NCBI GenBank assembly: GCA_903913865.1
Contig: CAIWMU010000175.1
Span: forward strand, 1 to 62,837
Reading direction: 5' to 3'
Origin: an uncultured Verrucomicrobia subdivision 3 bacterium
GTDB lineage: Bacteria > Verrucomicrobiota > Verrucomicrobiia > Limisphaerales > UBA8199
Length of the DNA stretch: 62,837 nt
Part shown: piece after piece, positions 26,401-34,919 of the stretch
How positions within the stretch are numbered: position 1 is the first letter of the stretch
Layout: every line of letters begins with the position of its first letter
Made by a program: the position numbers and the translations under genes
The notes under the pieces: model-generated
The model's input: the letters and a program-made list of their open reading frames with translations, nothing else
Told to the model about the DNA's origin: nothing
The model's database searches: none

Positions 26401-27556
26401 ATCGGTATTCAATCTTGAACTCCTGGCGGGCTTCAAAACACACTCCGTAAATATGAAGGCAGCGATCGAGATCCTCGGGATGAACACCCGCAGCCCAGCC
26501 ATTGCCCAACTCCTGTTTCAGTGCTCGTCCGGTGAAATTCAGCCAGGTCTCGTTGAAAAAGGTGCAGCCTTTGTCCACGCCAGCCAGCCAGATAAGGACC
26601 GGCGCACTGTTTGCCATGGTGCGAAACCGCGCTTCGATCTCATGCTGACGTGCCTCCGCCCGCTTCCTCTCCGTAATGTCACGATTGATCCCGATCATCC
26701 GCAACGGCTTCCCGTTCGCATCATGCTCGATCACACCCGCTGCGTGCAGGTGCCGCACGGAACCATCGCTCTGAACAACCCGAAACTCATCCGAATAAGG
26801 CGTGTCCCGCCAATGGGCCTCCAGCAGCACCACCTCGGAGCGTGCCAGGTCGTCCGGATGTATCCTCGAACGCCAATAGTCATAACGCACCCCACCCTGG
26901 CGGGCAGCTGCCGGAACGTCATACCAGTCCCACAGACGATCGTCCCACTCCAACGTGTCATCGCTGAAGTTCCAGGTCCAGATGCCGACACCCCCGGCAT
27001 CCGTCGCCAGCTTGAGCCGCTGCGATGTCTCCCGCAGCGCGACCTCCATCCGCCTGCGCTCCGTGATGTCAGTCAGCACCGCCCGGCAGTCCTCCCCGGA
27101 TGGGCTGCCGACGGCCTCGAAGCGAACGACCCGCGACGGTTCGGCAGAATCCTCCAGCAGCGTCACCTCACAAGCTTGCTTCTGTCCCATGAAAACACCG
27201 GTCAAACAGTCAGCGAAGACCAGTCGATCCTCCTCGACAAGGAACAGGCCGAAGCGCCGGTTCATCAGGCAGGAACGTTCCTGCCCTAAAAGGCCCGCAG
27301 CCATGTGATTGAGCCGTTTGATCTCCCCGTCCGTCTTCAAACTGAGGTAGCCCACTGGCGCATTTTCATAGTGGTCGGTGAAGAAGAGCAAGGAAGCCTC
27401 CAACTCCCCTTGCACCGAAACGAGATCCTCGTTCTGCGATTTCAACTCGATCTGATGCAGCGCCAACCCATCCCGAAGACACTTCAACTCGACCTCGCAC
27501 GGTGTTTGGTTCGCGGCACCTCTCAAATCAGCCGGATCATGGGGTGGGATGGACAT
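23492..27556 (-). CDS. Multi-PAS hybrid sensor histidine kinase with receiver and HPt
   Basis: This is a very large (1354-residue) phosphorelay kinase with no evident membrane segment. A short coiled region (LHQIELKSQNEDL) precedes a run of about six PAS/PAC domains (about 50-820). Repeated DITERKR/DITESNR-type ends mark the PAC borders. HisKA follows, with FLAVMSHEIRTPMNAVLGM (His about 852), then HATPase_c with NAGNGLKF-type N box (NLAGNGLKFTD) and GGTGLGLAIS. The receiver has ILVAEDNQLNRRLAG and ILMDCQMAEMDG (Asp about 1148), and an HPt domain ends the protein with LLAHSLQGISMTSG (His about 1296). It can therefore carry His-Asp-His transfer internally. It begins at ATG 27556. It lies downstream of the polysaccharide genes but has its own candidate promoter at 27766-27794. 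Confidence 0.9.
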   Translation of the reverse strand: MSIPPHDPADLRGAANQTPCEVELKCLRDGLALHQIELKSQNEDLVSVQGELEASLLFFTDHYENAPVGYLSLKTDGEIKRLNHMAAGLLGQERSCLMNRRFGLFLVEEDRLVFADCLTGVFMGQKQACEVTLLEDSAEPSRVVRFEAVGSPSGEDCRAVLTDITERRRMEVALRETSQRLKLATDAGGVGIWTWNFSDDTLEWDDRLWDWYDVPAAARQGGVRYDYWRSRIHPDDLARSEVVLLEAHWRDTPYSDEFRVVQSDGSVRHLHAAGVIEHDANGKPLRMIGINRDITERKRAEARQHEIEARFRTMANSAPVLIWLAGVDKGCTFFNETWLNFTGRALKQELGNGWAAGVHPEDLDRCLHIYGVCFEARQEFKIEYRLRRADGVFRWIHDTGVPRFDGGGEFLGYIGSCLDITDQKELEREVGILAAWHKAMTDCSPHAVIATSVDGVIQTFNPAAERMLGYAARDMVGKETPALLHDPREVAERALKFSSELAEKLEPGFESIVAKSRRNLRNEHEWSYIRKDGSRLPVLLSVSPIKIADETVIGFLGVAQDITESNRAEVVLKASEEKYRLLFDNAGDAIFIHDGDGSLLTVNSMAVEKLGYAQTELMTMTAGQLQLLERREETEVGLAGLRMEGDSRFETVMQRKDGSVFPADVKACRTLWEGRPAIMSTCRDISELKLASEKLRKLSRAVEQSESSTLITNLSGVIEYSNPWVTVLTGYTPGEVLGQNPRLFQSGQTKPETYRELWQTILAGKVWRGELHNRKKNGDLHWEDVRISPVLDSSGQITHFLSIKEDVTERKRITEELLETNRSLAAANSRAKALTDEAIAANRSKSEFLAVMSHEIRTPMNAVLGMIRLLLNTRLDARQADFAQTVATSGEALLEIINDILDISKIEAGGEFPLEEQPLSLRNLTGDLMRLLQPRAGERGLTLGTDLAEDIPDWVKGDAGRLRQVLMNLAGNGLKFTDRGGVTIRVRSLGVEESCVGLRFEVRDTGIGISAEDVARLFQPFSQADSSASRQRGGTGLGLAISKRIVELMGGSMGLESTPGHGSMFWFEITLEVASAPVQELAVAKGAEGVAGAAPTRPLRILVAEDNQLNRRLAGYMLESLGQRADFAITGREAVEAWERSSYDIILMDCQMAEMDGFEATREIRRREAARTGGEGERIRIVALTADAVKGAVERCLAAGMDGYLSKPYTAQELGVVLGRRAAERTGSTLPAVHGRALPVPVSFDPTHPAQLCADLGVESVREIIEDLLKDLARQAVAIESMSAAGRWQELGLLAHSLQGISMTSGLVGFSVELRLLERLALAGDGAEAEQVVRRLPAIMEQGIAALREWLAGL

Positions 27557-27682
27557 GTCATTGTTCGGTTGCCGTTGCCACAGCGCGGTGAAGCTGCAGC
27601 GGGAGGAAATATGGATAAACGCAGCAGGCACCGAACTGACCTGCTGTTTGCGACTGTTTGAAAGTAATCAGACTTTGAAACC

Positions 27683-27695
27683 GGGGGGGGGGGGG
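27683..27695. repeat. 13-base homopolymeric G tract in the hybrid kinase leader
   Basis: Thirteen consecutive G on the plus strand (C in the kinase transcript) lie about 130 bases upstream of the kinase start and downstream of its candidate promoter. Tracts of this length are prone to replication slippage. Confidence 0.6.
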
Positions 27696-27707
27696 CGTGC
27701 GCAGCCC

Positions 27708-27723
27708 AACTCTCGTGAGAGTT
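27708..27723. promoter_or_regulatory. Operator-like dyad in the hybrid kinase leader
   Basis: AACTCTC (27708-27714) and GAGAGTT (27717-27723) form a perfect dyad with a two-base centre, between the candidate promoter and the G tract. Confidence 0.35.
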
Positions 27724-27765
27724 TGATGCAGCCGGTTTGATCATATTTGACTAAAAACTTAATGT

Positions 27766-27794
27766 ATATTACACGGCTTATATTCACACCGCAA
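27766..27794 (-). promoter_or_regulatory. Candidate sigma-70-type promoter of the hybrid kinase
   Basis: On the minus strand TTGCGG (27794-27789) and TAATAT (27771-27766) are spaced by 17 bases in an AT-rich stretch. Predicted transcription starts near 27759, leaving a leader of about 200 bases. Confidence 0.45.
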
Positions 27795-27956
27795 CCACTA
27801 AATTCATATATTTCACTTGGTGTCCGGGGGGGCAAACACTCCGCGCTCAACAGCAGCGTTGCGCGGTATGTCTAAAGCCGGATGAGGCGGATGTCACAGG
27901 GGGCTTTATCCCCACGATGCGGCGTGCCTGGCCCCCATCAGCAGCCACCCCCTCCC

Positions 27957-29192
27957 TCACGACCTGGGCAGACTCCCCCGAAGATAGTCCTCGATCTGAT
28001 CGATGATGACCGGATCGGCGTAGTTCTTGCGCACCTCGGCATGGCCAGTTGCGGCAATCTGCACACGCCGTCCCGGGTTGTCCGCCAGGTCCAGGATGCA
28101 CCGCGCCAACTCCGGCGCACTCCCGGCCCGGTAAGTGAGGGAGTTGACCCCATCGCGGAACAGTTCCCGGCTTCCACCGGTCGTCGTTCCGATCACGGGA
28201 AGTCCACTGGACATCGCCTCCAGCGGGGTGAGGGCGAACGGTTCCTCCCATTCGGAGGTGAACAGCAGGGCATCATGCGCACGGTAGACCTCTGGCATCT
28301 CCGCAGCCGGGGCGTTCTTGAAAAACACCGGCAGCCCATGCTCCCTCACAAAGGACTCCAGCCTCGCCGTGTATTCGGGATCCCCCTTGCCGTAAATGTT
28401 CAGATGGCCCGCAAATCTGCCCTTCACCCCGGCCATGGCCTGGAGCGCTGTCATGACCCCCTTGTCCTCCGAAAGCCGCCCAACGTAGAGGAGTTTCTCA
28501 AGGGGGCGGGTGGCGGGTGCCGTCTCGCCATGAAACAGGGTCGTATCGACCGGGCAATAAATCACCGCCCCATGCTGCACCGCATACCCCTTTGCGGCAG
28601 TGATGTCCCTCAGGGCCTGGCTGCAGAAATAGACCCGTGGGAAGTGAATGTCGCCCACAGGGTTTGTCGGCGCGATGAGGTTCCAACGCCGCCGCGCCCC
28701 TGACAGGTTCCACCATGAACGCGCCAGCCGGGCCGGGACCGTTGGATTTGGACGGTTCCACCAGTCCAGCCACACGTCCGCGACAAGACTGCGCGCGATC
28801 CAGTGATCCGACACATCGTAAACCACCGGCACGCCGCTTGCCTGCAGCGTGAGGCACAGCGACTTTGAAAGCCCCCCCAGATTCCACACATGCACCAGGT
28901 CCGGTTTGCTGGCCGCAAGCGTGTCCCGCAGGATGCGGTTGTTGTGCAATTCCAACCCGCGCAAGTCTCCGATTCCGAGCCACGGATGGCCAAAGAAGCC
29001 ATGGATCCGGAGCGAGCGGTTCACAGAGTTGTCCTCCGCCGGCGGGCGATCGCCCCCCACGCCGTGGTTCGATGTCAGGACCTCGACAGAATGACCCCTC
29101 CTGCGCAGGGCTTCCACCACCTTGCCACAGCGCAGCTCGTAGCCGCCGACGTAGTGGGGAGGATACAGATTGGATAATGTCAGGATGCGCAT
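27957..29192 (-). CDS. Glycosyltransferase family 4
   Basis: This 411-residue GT-B enzyme opens with MRILTLSNLYPPHYVGGYE, which has the Gly-Gly acceptor-side loop. The donor domain has LLYVGRLSEDKGVMTAL and the E-x7-E-type motif in FTSEWEEPFALTPLEAMSSGLPVIG. Such enzymes add a nucleotide-activated sugar to a lipid-linked intermediate at the inner face of the membrane. It overlaps the end of the preceding GT2 gene by 13 bases, so it is the last gene of the unit phosphodiesterase-FkbM-GT4-flippase-GT2-GT4. Confidence 0.87.
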   Translation of the reverse strand: MRILTLSNLYPPHYVGGYELRCGKVVEALRRRGHSVEVLTSNHGVGGDRPPAEDNSVNRSLRIHGFFGHPWLGIGDLRGLELHNNRILRDTLAASKPDLVHVWNLGGLSKSLCLTLQASGVPVVYDVSDHWIARSLVADVWLDWWNRPNPTVPARLARSWWNLSGARRRWNLIAPTNPVGDIHFPRVYFCSQALRDITAAKGYAVQHGAVIYCPVDTTLFHGETAPATRPLEKLLYVGRLSEDKGVMTALQAMAGVKGRFAGHLNIYGKGDPEYTARLESFVREHGLPVFFKNAPAAEMPEVYRAHDALLFTSEWEEPFALTPLEAMSSGLPVIGTTTGGSRELFRDGVNSLTYRAGSAPELARCILDLADNPGRRVQIAATGHAEVRKNYADPVIIDQIEDYLRGSLPRS

Positions 29193-30085
29193 TTTGTTTT
29201 TTGAAGAGTGTCCGAACCCGCGGTCTGTCGCTCTGCAAGACCCGCACGAAAGCCGGCCAGCCGCCCCTGGCGCTGGCGCCAGCGGATGCCTGCAGCATGA
29301 ACGAACTCCCCCAGCCGCCCCGTGCGAAGGCAGAACTTGAAATCATGGCGCAGGTCGCTCAGGCAGCCGAGCATCACGGTCTTGACCCAGTTGAACTCCC
29401 CGTCCCGGCCGGTCCAGGTCTTGCCCAGCGCCCGGGCATCCCCGAAGCTCCGTTTCTGCGCCTGTCCGGCGGTGTAGTTGTGGGAATGCATCGCCACGGA
29501 GCCGGGCACATAGAGGACATCATAACCCTGTCCTTTGCACCAACGGGTGTATTCATCATCCTCGGCATACTGGAGATCCTCACGGAACCCCCGTTTCGAC
29601 CAGACATCCTTGCGCAACCCACTGCTCACCATGCTGAAGAAGTGGTCCCAGGCGGCCGATTCCCTGCGGGGGCCAAAACACCTGTCGTAGTCACACGCAA
29701 AAACCGCCGCACAATCGGGCCGGGGAATCTGGCGTCCAAAGCAGGCCGCCACTTTCGGATTCCGGAGGGCGTCAAAGAGTGGCAAGAGCCAACCCTCCCC
29801 CTGCGGAGTCGCATCCGCATTCAGGAACAGGCACGTTTCGGCACGCGCCAGGCGCATCCCGTGATTCATCACCCGGCTGGGATTGTATTCCGCAGGGGTG
29901 ATCTGGATGAACTGCGCCGGTTGGGCCGCCCGGATGAGTTCCTGTGAACCATCGGTTGAACCGGAGTCGATGACGATCAGTTCCCAATCCTGAAATGACT
30001 GGGCCTTCAAGGCAGGCAGAGTTTCCCTAAGGGCCCAGGCCTCGTTGAACGACCGCATGATGATGCTGGCTCCGGGATGACTCAT
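29180..30085 (-). CDS. Glycosyltransferase family 2
   Basis: This 301-residue GT-A enzyme begins MSHPGASIIMRSFNEAWAL and has the nucleotide-binding IVIDSGSTDGS, with the DXD-region LFLNADATP. The catalytic-base region DLQYAEDDEYTRWC follows. The C-terminal part (FVHAAGIRWRQRQGRLAG) is the basic tail seen in rhamnosyl- and mannosyl-type GT2 proteins. Start ATG 30085 overlaps the stop of the flippase gene by four bases. It probably adds a sugar during assembly of the extracellular polysaccharide repeat; donor unknown. Confidence 0.87.
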   Translation of the reverse strand: MSHPGASIIMRSFNEAWALRETLPALKAQSFQDWELIVIDSGSTDGSQELIRAAQPAQFIQITPAEYNPSRVMNHGMRLARAETCLFLNADATPQGEGWLLPLFDALRNPKVAACFGRQIPRPDCAAVFACDYDRCFGPRRESAAWDHFFSMVSSGLRKDVWSKRGFREDLQYAEDDEYTRWCKGQGYDVLYVPGSVAMHSHNYTAGQAQKRSFGDARALGKTWTGRDGEFNWVKTVMLGCLSDLRHDFKFCLRTGRLGEFVHAAGIRWRQRQGRLAGFRAGLAERQTAGSDTLQKTKCAS

Positions 30086-31641
30086 GCCGCCTGCCTCCTG
30101 ATAAATGGGATTCTGCCAAACCGTGTGAGGAGGTTTTTCCGCTCCTCCGGATGCAGTGCGCCACGCCAGATGCCGAAGATGGCGACCAGACCGGCAACAG
30201 CGCCCTCGATGAACATCGCCGCGAGCGGGGAGCCGCCCGGCGCAAGCACGACGAACTTCAGAAGCACCAAGACCACGACCATGGGTCCGCTTGCAATCCA
30301 GGCTGGCAAAGCAGTCCGCCGGAACAATGTGCCCCCGCTGAGTCCGGCCTCCCTCGCCATCCAGGGCCACAGCTTGAACCATCCAAAGTAAAGGGTTGGG
30401 ATGAATGAGCCGACGGCCACCGCCACCACACTCCGGAAGGTCAGCACCAGCGCAATACTCAACCCCAGATTCGCTCCCGCCTCCGCAAGTCCCAGCCACA
30501 TCAGCCTGCGCTCGTGCCCGCACATCATGAAAATCCGCTTCGACACGCTGTGGGTCAGGATGGTCGTGTAGAACCATGCCAGCAACACCTGCCCCACCCA
30601 GTAGGTCTCCGGGGCGACGACCCGGTCCCCGGTCAGCAGCCGGAGCAGCTCCCCGAGATAAAAGGCGCAGAGCAGATAGAGGGGCGTGGCAATGAGAACG
30701 CTCCATCGCATGCTGTTCAGCAGCAGGTCCGCCAGGGCTGCCCGGTCCCCTGTCGCGTGCAGGTGCGCTGCGGCCGGGGAAAGTGTGTCCTGGACCTGGC
30801 GGGTGAACTGGTTGAACACCTCCGCGATCTTGGCCCCCGCCTGATACACCGCCACCGCCCCCACGGTCAGCACAGCCCCCAGCACGAGCTGGTCGGTCTT
30901 TCCAAGCACGATATTCGTTGCGGTCGCCAGATAGGCGAACAGGGAGAAACTCAACGTCTCCCGCATCAGGCCCACCGAGAAAAGCTTCGGACTCAGCCGC
31001 ACCTCCGGCATCCCCCGCAGGGCCACCAGTCCGGACATGAAGTCGGGGGCGAGGGCAAAAAACAGCGTGATGAAGACGATCGTCGTGAAACTCCACCCGG
31101 CCTTGATCGCCCACGCTGTGAAGGCGAGCCGGAGCAGCAGAGTGATGGAGACAAGGTTATTGGCCAGCCTCAGTCGTTGCTGCCCGCGCAGAATCTCGGG
31201 AAAGATCCCCATCGGAAACGCCAGGCCAATGCCGACAAAGAACAACACCAGCACCTTCCGGAACTCTTCCGTCTTCGCCGGGGAAACACCAAAACAGCCA
31301 ATGATCTGCCCGGAGAAAAGAAGGACCACCACCGCAATCACTGCCGCCATGCCGGTGTAAAAAAAGAGGATCGTGCTCAACACACGGCTCAACTCATGCC
31401 ACTCCTTCCTCGCGGAAAGTTCCGCCACCCGCTTTTGCGCTGCAAACCCGAAACCAAAATCCAGCAGGATCCCATAGCCGAACACACTCCAGAGCAGGGC
31501 CCAGAATCCGAACTCCTCCTTGCCCAGGGCCTGGTAGAGCATCCGGAAAGAAAGCAGCCCGACAACCATCCCTACAACCGTCCGGGTGTAGTTGGAAACC
31601 GAGTTGCTCCACATGTTCCGCTTCACATCGGCGTAATTCAC
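30082..31641 (-). CDS. Polysaccharide flippase (Wzx/MOP family)
   Basis: This 519-residue membrane protein has about 12-14 hydrophobic segments and the MOP-family opening NSVSNYTRTVVGMVVGLLSFRMLYQALG. The start is GTG 31641. A GGGAGGA Shine-Dalgarno lies just upstream, and the GTG overlaps the preceding gene's TGA (GTGA). It would flip the lipid-linked repeat unit to the periplasmic side. Flanking glycosyltransferases support this, and an O-antigen ligase/polymerase-like protein is encoded at 40144-41562. Confidence 0.85.
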   Translation of the reverse strand: MNYADVKRNMWSNSVSNYTRTVVGMVVGLLSFRMLYQALGKEEFGFWALLWSVFGYGILLDFGFGFAAQKRVAELSARKEWHELSRVLSTILFFYTGMAAVIAVVVLLFSGQIIGCFGVSPAKTEEFRKVLVLFFVGIGLAFPMGIFPEILRGQQRLRLANNLVSITLLLRLAFTAWAIKAGWSFTTIVFITLFFALAPDFMSGLVALRGMPEVRLSPKLFSVGLMRETLSFSLFAYLATATNIVLGKTDQLVLGAVLTVGAVAVYQAGAKIAEVFNQFTRQVQDTLSPAAAHLHATGDRAALADLLLNSMRWSVLIATPLYLLCAFYLGELLRLLTGDRVVAPETYWVGQVLLAWFYTTILTHSVSKRIFMMCGHERRLMWLGLAEAGANLGLSIALVLTFRSVVAVAVGSFIPTLYFGWFKLWPWMAREAGLSGGTLFRRTALPAWIASGPMVVVLVLLKFVVLAPGGSPLAAMFIEGAVAGLVAIFGIWRGALHPEERKNLLTRFGRIPFIRRQAA

Positions 31642-32927
31642 GAAATCCTCCCGTAGCGAAAAATCGCATGATCCTCGGCAAGCTGATAGAGATGCTCCAG
31701 CTGGAGGGCGATCCGGCTCCAATCATAGTGGGAAAGGGCCTCCACCTGACCCGCCCTGCCAAGATGCGAGCGCAGCGCGGGGGCAGCCGCAAGACATCCC
31801 ATCTGCGCCGCCAGTTCCGCTGCCGTCAGTTCCCCCGATTTACCGACGCACCAACCGTTCTCGCCGTGCCTGACCAGGGCCTTCAGTCCGCCGACGTGGT
31901 TCACAATGACCGGACGCCCCGCACTCCAGGCCTCCAGCACGACTATCCCGAAAGGTTCGTGCCTTGAGGGGAGCGCAAAAAGGTCGCAGGCATGGTAGGC
32001 GTTGACCAGATCCGGATCATTGTTCCGCAGACCCGGCAGGATTTTTACATTTCCACCAAGGCCGTTCTCTGCGATGAACGACCTCAACTTCACCGCGTAA
32101 TCGGGCTGCGTCTCAGGTCCTACCAGAAGCAGAAACGCGTTCGGATCCATCTCCCGGAACCGGGCAAACGCTTCCAGAAGGAGCAGTTGGTTCTTTTGTC
32201 CATCGATCCGGCTCACGTTCAAAACCAGAAATGCCCCGGCCGGAACACCATGCTTCATGCGGAAAGCAGCGCCATCCCCAACCGCAAACCGCTCACAATC
32301 CACCCCGTTGGGGAGGTAGGCGATCCTGTCATGGCCCAGCTGGCCCCGGGCCTTTTCCAACTCAGCCTTCCCCACACAAATCACCTGGTCGGCATCCTCC
32401 AGAATTCTGCGCGATCCAAACAGTGCGCCGAACATCTTGCCCCACTCCGGCTTGTTCGCGATCGGTTTAAGCATCTCCTCCCGCTCCACTTCCGGCACAT
32501 CGAACACACCCCCATGGAGCGACACCACAAACGGCTTGCGACGCAGACGTGCGGCGGTCCGCACCTCCCCCCCGAGACGCTTCAATGCATGCGCGTGGAA
32601 CAGGCGGACGTTCGGCCTCATCAGCAGCGCCTTGAACAGGGAAAACGAGAGCAGGTTGCCACCTTTCTTGTCCATGGCCGCCCGGTCCGCAGCACTCAGC
32701 CCGATGAACGGATAGCAATAGGGAAAGCGATCCACCGGCACGCCGCTGATCTGCTCCTTCCTCGAGCTGGCCAGGGCCATGGAGGTCAGGATCTCAGGAC
32801 TCGCCCCCAACCGCTGCTGCTGTCTCGAGATTTCCAGGATCACCGTCTCTGTCCCGCCCCATTCCTCCGCCACAAAACGGCGCGGCACATGGACGATCCC
32901 CGTATGCCTCGATCTTCTCATGCTCAT
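31638..32927 (-). CDS. Glycosyltransferase family 4
   Basis: This 429-residue GT-B enzyme has an N-terminal acceptor domain including RFVAEEWGGTETVILEISRQ, HAHALKRLGGEVR and SLHGGVFDVP. The donor domain has LVLNVSRIDGQKNQLLLLEA and the retaining GT4 motif ALPSRHEPFGIVVLEAWSAGRP. It resembles mannosyl/glucosyl transferases of capsule loci. Its start overlaps the FkbM methyltransferase stop by four bases and its stop overlaps the flippase start, so the unit is tightly coupled. Confidence 0.88.
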   Translation of the reverse strand: MSMRRSRHTGIVHVPRRFVAEEWGGTETVILEISRQQQRLGASPEILTSMALASSRKEQISGVPVDRFPYCYPFIGLSAADRAAMDKKGGNLLSFSLFKALLMRPNVRLFHAHALKRLGGEVRTAARLRRKPFVVSLHGGVFDVPEVEREEMLKPIANKPEWGKMFGALFGSRRILEDADQVICVGKAELEKARGQLGHDRIAYLPNGVDCERFAVGDGAAFRMKHGVPAGAFLVLNVSRIDGQKNQLLLLEAFARFREMDPNAFLLLVGPETQPDYAVKLRSFIAENGLGGNVKILPGLRNNDPDLVNAYHACDLFALPSRHEPFGIVVLEAWSAGRPVIVNHVGGLKALVRHGENGWCVGKSGELTAAELAAQMGCLAAAPALRSHLGRAGQVEALSHYDWSRIALQLEHLYQLAEDHAIFRYGRIS

Positions 32928-33685
32928 GACCGCAAAAAGAGGAAGGTTCCGCCCGTCTCACGCTCCACGCGAAAGCCCATGTTCACCAAATCCGCCACGA
33001 TCTGATACGTTTTCGCATGGCCGATGAATGCCGGGTGCAGCTCAATCACAATCTTCTTCACTGCGGCGGGAACCTGTCGAAAATCGATGAACTGCTCCGC
33101 CCCCTCGATATCAATGATCAAGGCTGTCGGCGCGTAATCAAGGCGGCTGATCAGCCCTGCAAGGCTGGCACCCGGCACTGTGACCGTCCTGCTGCCACCC
33201 GCCCCTGCGACCAACGAGTTCTCCCAAAATTCGCTGCCGATGTTCAAGGTCACATCCCCATCCCCGGCCGCCAGGGCCACATTCCACACCACCGGCTTGA
33301 GCCCGTTCAATTCATAATTCCGCTTAAGCAAGCCCACCGTGCCCGGGTTCGCCTCCACAGTCGTGTATTGCTTGATCCCCAGTCGCTTCTGGCAGAACAA
33401 CCCGATGAACCCGATCGCCCCCCCGATCTCAAGCACGGAGTCTTCCCGTGTCAGATACTGCTGTGCCAGCATCCGCTCCTGCACCTCATACCGCCCCAGA
33501 AGCAGGTTGTTCTTCATGACGGATGAGAGGGCGGAGACGTCCAGCGACACTCCCTCCAAACTCACACTCTTCACCTGCGGGAGCGTGTATTTGAAACGCC
33601 ACCGGGTCCGGAACTCCGTCCAAAAATGATGAAGAAGCGTCCGTTCGATCATGCTGGGCTTTACATCTGATGCGGCTGTATTCAT
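32924..33685 (-). CDS. FkbM-family methyltransferase
   Basis: This 253-residue SAM-dependent methyltransferase has motif I in VLEIGGAIGFIGLF and a motif II acidic residue in TTVEANPGTVGLL. ALIIDIEGAEQFID is the FkbM hallmark IDIEGxE. It probably O-methylates a sugar of the polysaccharide repeat. It overlaps its neighbours on both sides by four bases. Confidence 0.85.
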   Translation of the reverse strand: MNTAASDVKPSMIERTLLHHFWTEFRTRWRFKYTLPQVKSVSLEGVSLDVSALSSVMKNNLLLGRYEVQERMLAQQYLTREDSVLEIGGAIGFIGLFCQKRLGIKQYTTVEANPGTVGLLKRNYELNGLKPVVWNVALAAGDGDVTLNIGSEFWENSLVAGAGGSRTVTVPGASLAGLISRLDYAPTALIIDIEGAEQFIDFRQVPAAVKKIVIELHPAFIGHAKTYQIVADLVNMGFRVERETGGTFLFLRS

Positions 33686-34905
33686 CGGTTAACCTCTTCC
33701 TTTCTGTTGCGCTTCTGCTCACTGGCCTCGCCCAGCGTGCGGATCATCAATTTGTGAATGTGGGGAATGGCGGTGATTTCATCCGGGATGCCCGGCTGGT
33801 TCGTCATCACCGTGGCGTAGCTGTGCTTGTCCTCCGGATGGTAGCCGTGCATGGCGCGGATCGGCCTCTCCCCCATGTGGCTCGGAACGATCAACGCCCC
33901 CTCCCGCATCAGAAAGATCAGTTCCCCGAAATACCGGTCCGGAAAATGGGTACGCAGCCGCTTCAACTCCTCATCACCCACAATACGCCCCTCCGGCACC
34001 CCGCCCAGGGCTGCAGTAATCGCCTTCCGCGCCTCCCCGTTCGTGAACCAGAACCGGGCCATCGTCGAATCATAAACCACGTGATAGTCCCGCCCCATTT
34101 CAAATGGCAGAGCCTCGATCTTCCGCATCAGATCAATATGCTCATCGCAGTTGGCCATGCCGTGATCGCTGAACACGTAGAGGCGCACCTCCGAATACTG
34201 GCTCCTCGCCGCCTCCAGCAACTGGCCGATCCACTGCTCATACACCCGCAACCGGGCCGGAATCTCGGGCGAATCATTCCCAACGCGATGCAACAGCCCG
34301 TCCAGACCAGGCCAATACATGAAGGCAAACTCCAGCCCCCCCTCGCGCAACTGACCCAGAAGCGCATCCCGGTTCTCCTCCTCGCTCCGGGCCGGATCGC
34401 TCACAAAATACGGGATTTTTTGATCCACCAGATGGTCAAAAATATTCCTCCCGCGGTTCATCCCGCCGGGCTGAAGCGGACTCCGCTTCTCGGTGAAATC
34501 ATAGGAGTGGATGTGTTTGAACGGGATGTTGTAGAGGTCGAAATACCCTTGGAAATCCAACCGCGACTTCACCAGCTTCGTCAGCAGGCGCCGCACAATC
34601 CGTCGGCTCGTCAGTGCCTTCGGCAGCCACTTCAGCAGGCGCAAACCCCGGAAGGGGGAGTTCTTCGGATCGTGCACGAAGTAACACCAGTTCCGGTGCT
34701 CATCCGGCCATCCGCCCGAGAGAATCGACGGAACACAGGTCGAACTATAACCAAAGACGCTGTCGAGCCGCTTGCGGTTCGGGGCGAAACCAGCGCCAAA
34801 TGGATCGTTGCGCACGATTTCCCAACCCATGGCATCGATCATGACAAAAAGAGGAAGAATCGGTTTCATGGCTATGAGCGATTTGCGGATGCGTCGTTTG
34901 AGCAT
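33682..34905 (-). CDS. Alkaline-phosphatase-superfamily phosphodiesterase-like protein
   Basis: This protein of about 400 residues belongs to the type I phosphodiesterase/nucleotide pyrophosphatase family. Features are LPLFVMIDAMGWE (first metal Asp), GYSSTCVPSILSG (nucleophile Thr/Ser region), FMYWPGLDGLLHRVG (Asp and His ligands), YVFSDHGMA (Asp-His pair) and MHGYHPEDK (His). It is the first gene of the polysaccharide transcript and overlaps FkbM by four bases. It may transfer or remove phospho-substituents (phosphoethanolamine or similar) on the polymer; this is inferred from context. ATG 34905 lies inside an 18-base palindrome; ATG 34869 (MKPILP) is an equally plausible start. Confidence 0.78.
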   Translation of the reverse strand: MLKRRIRKSLIAMKPILPLFVMIDAMGWEIVRNDPFGAGFAPNRKRLDSVFGYSSTCVPSILSGGWPDEHRNWCYFVHDPKNSPFRGLRLLKWLPKALTSRRIVRRLLTKLVKSRLDFQGYFDLYNIPFKHIHSYDFTEKRSPLQPGGMNRGRNIFDHLVDQKIPYFVSDPARSEEENRDALLGQLREGGLEFAFMYWPGLDGLLHRVGNDSPEIPARLRVYEQWIGQLLEAARSQYSEVRLYVFSDHGMANCDEHIDLMRKIEALPFEMGRDYHVVYDSTMARFWFTNGEARKAITAALGGVPEGRIVGDEELKRLRTHFPDRYFGELIFLMREGALIVPSHMGERPIRAMHGYHPEDKHSYATVMTNQPGIPDEITAIPHIHKLMIRTLGEASEQKRNRKEEVNR

Positions 34906-34919
34906 TGCATATGCAATGC
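34902..34919. promoter_or_regulatory. 18-bp perfect palindrome at the head of the polysaccharide operon
   Basis: GCATTGCAT followed directly by ATGCAATGC is fully symmetric. It covers the upstream of two possible start codons of the phosphodiesterase-like gene. Such a site suits a dimeric regulator, and would control the phosphodiesterase/FkbM/GT/flippase unit. The surrounding gap 34920-35262 holds no recognisable gene. Confidence 0.5.

Noticed and set aside
30514-31656. 380-codon plus-strand frame over the flippase
   Set aside because: Antisense to a membrane gene with clear start and coupling; the translated frame is rich in Gln/His/Arg and has no hydrophobic pattern.
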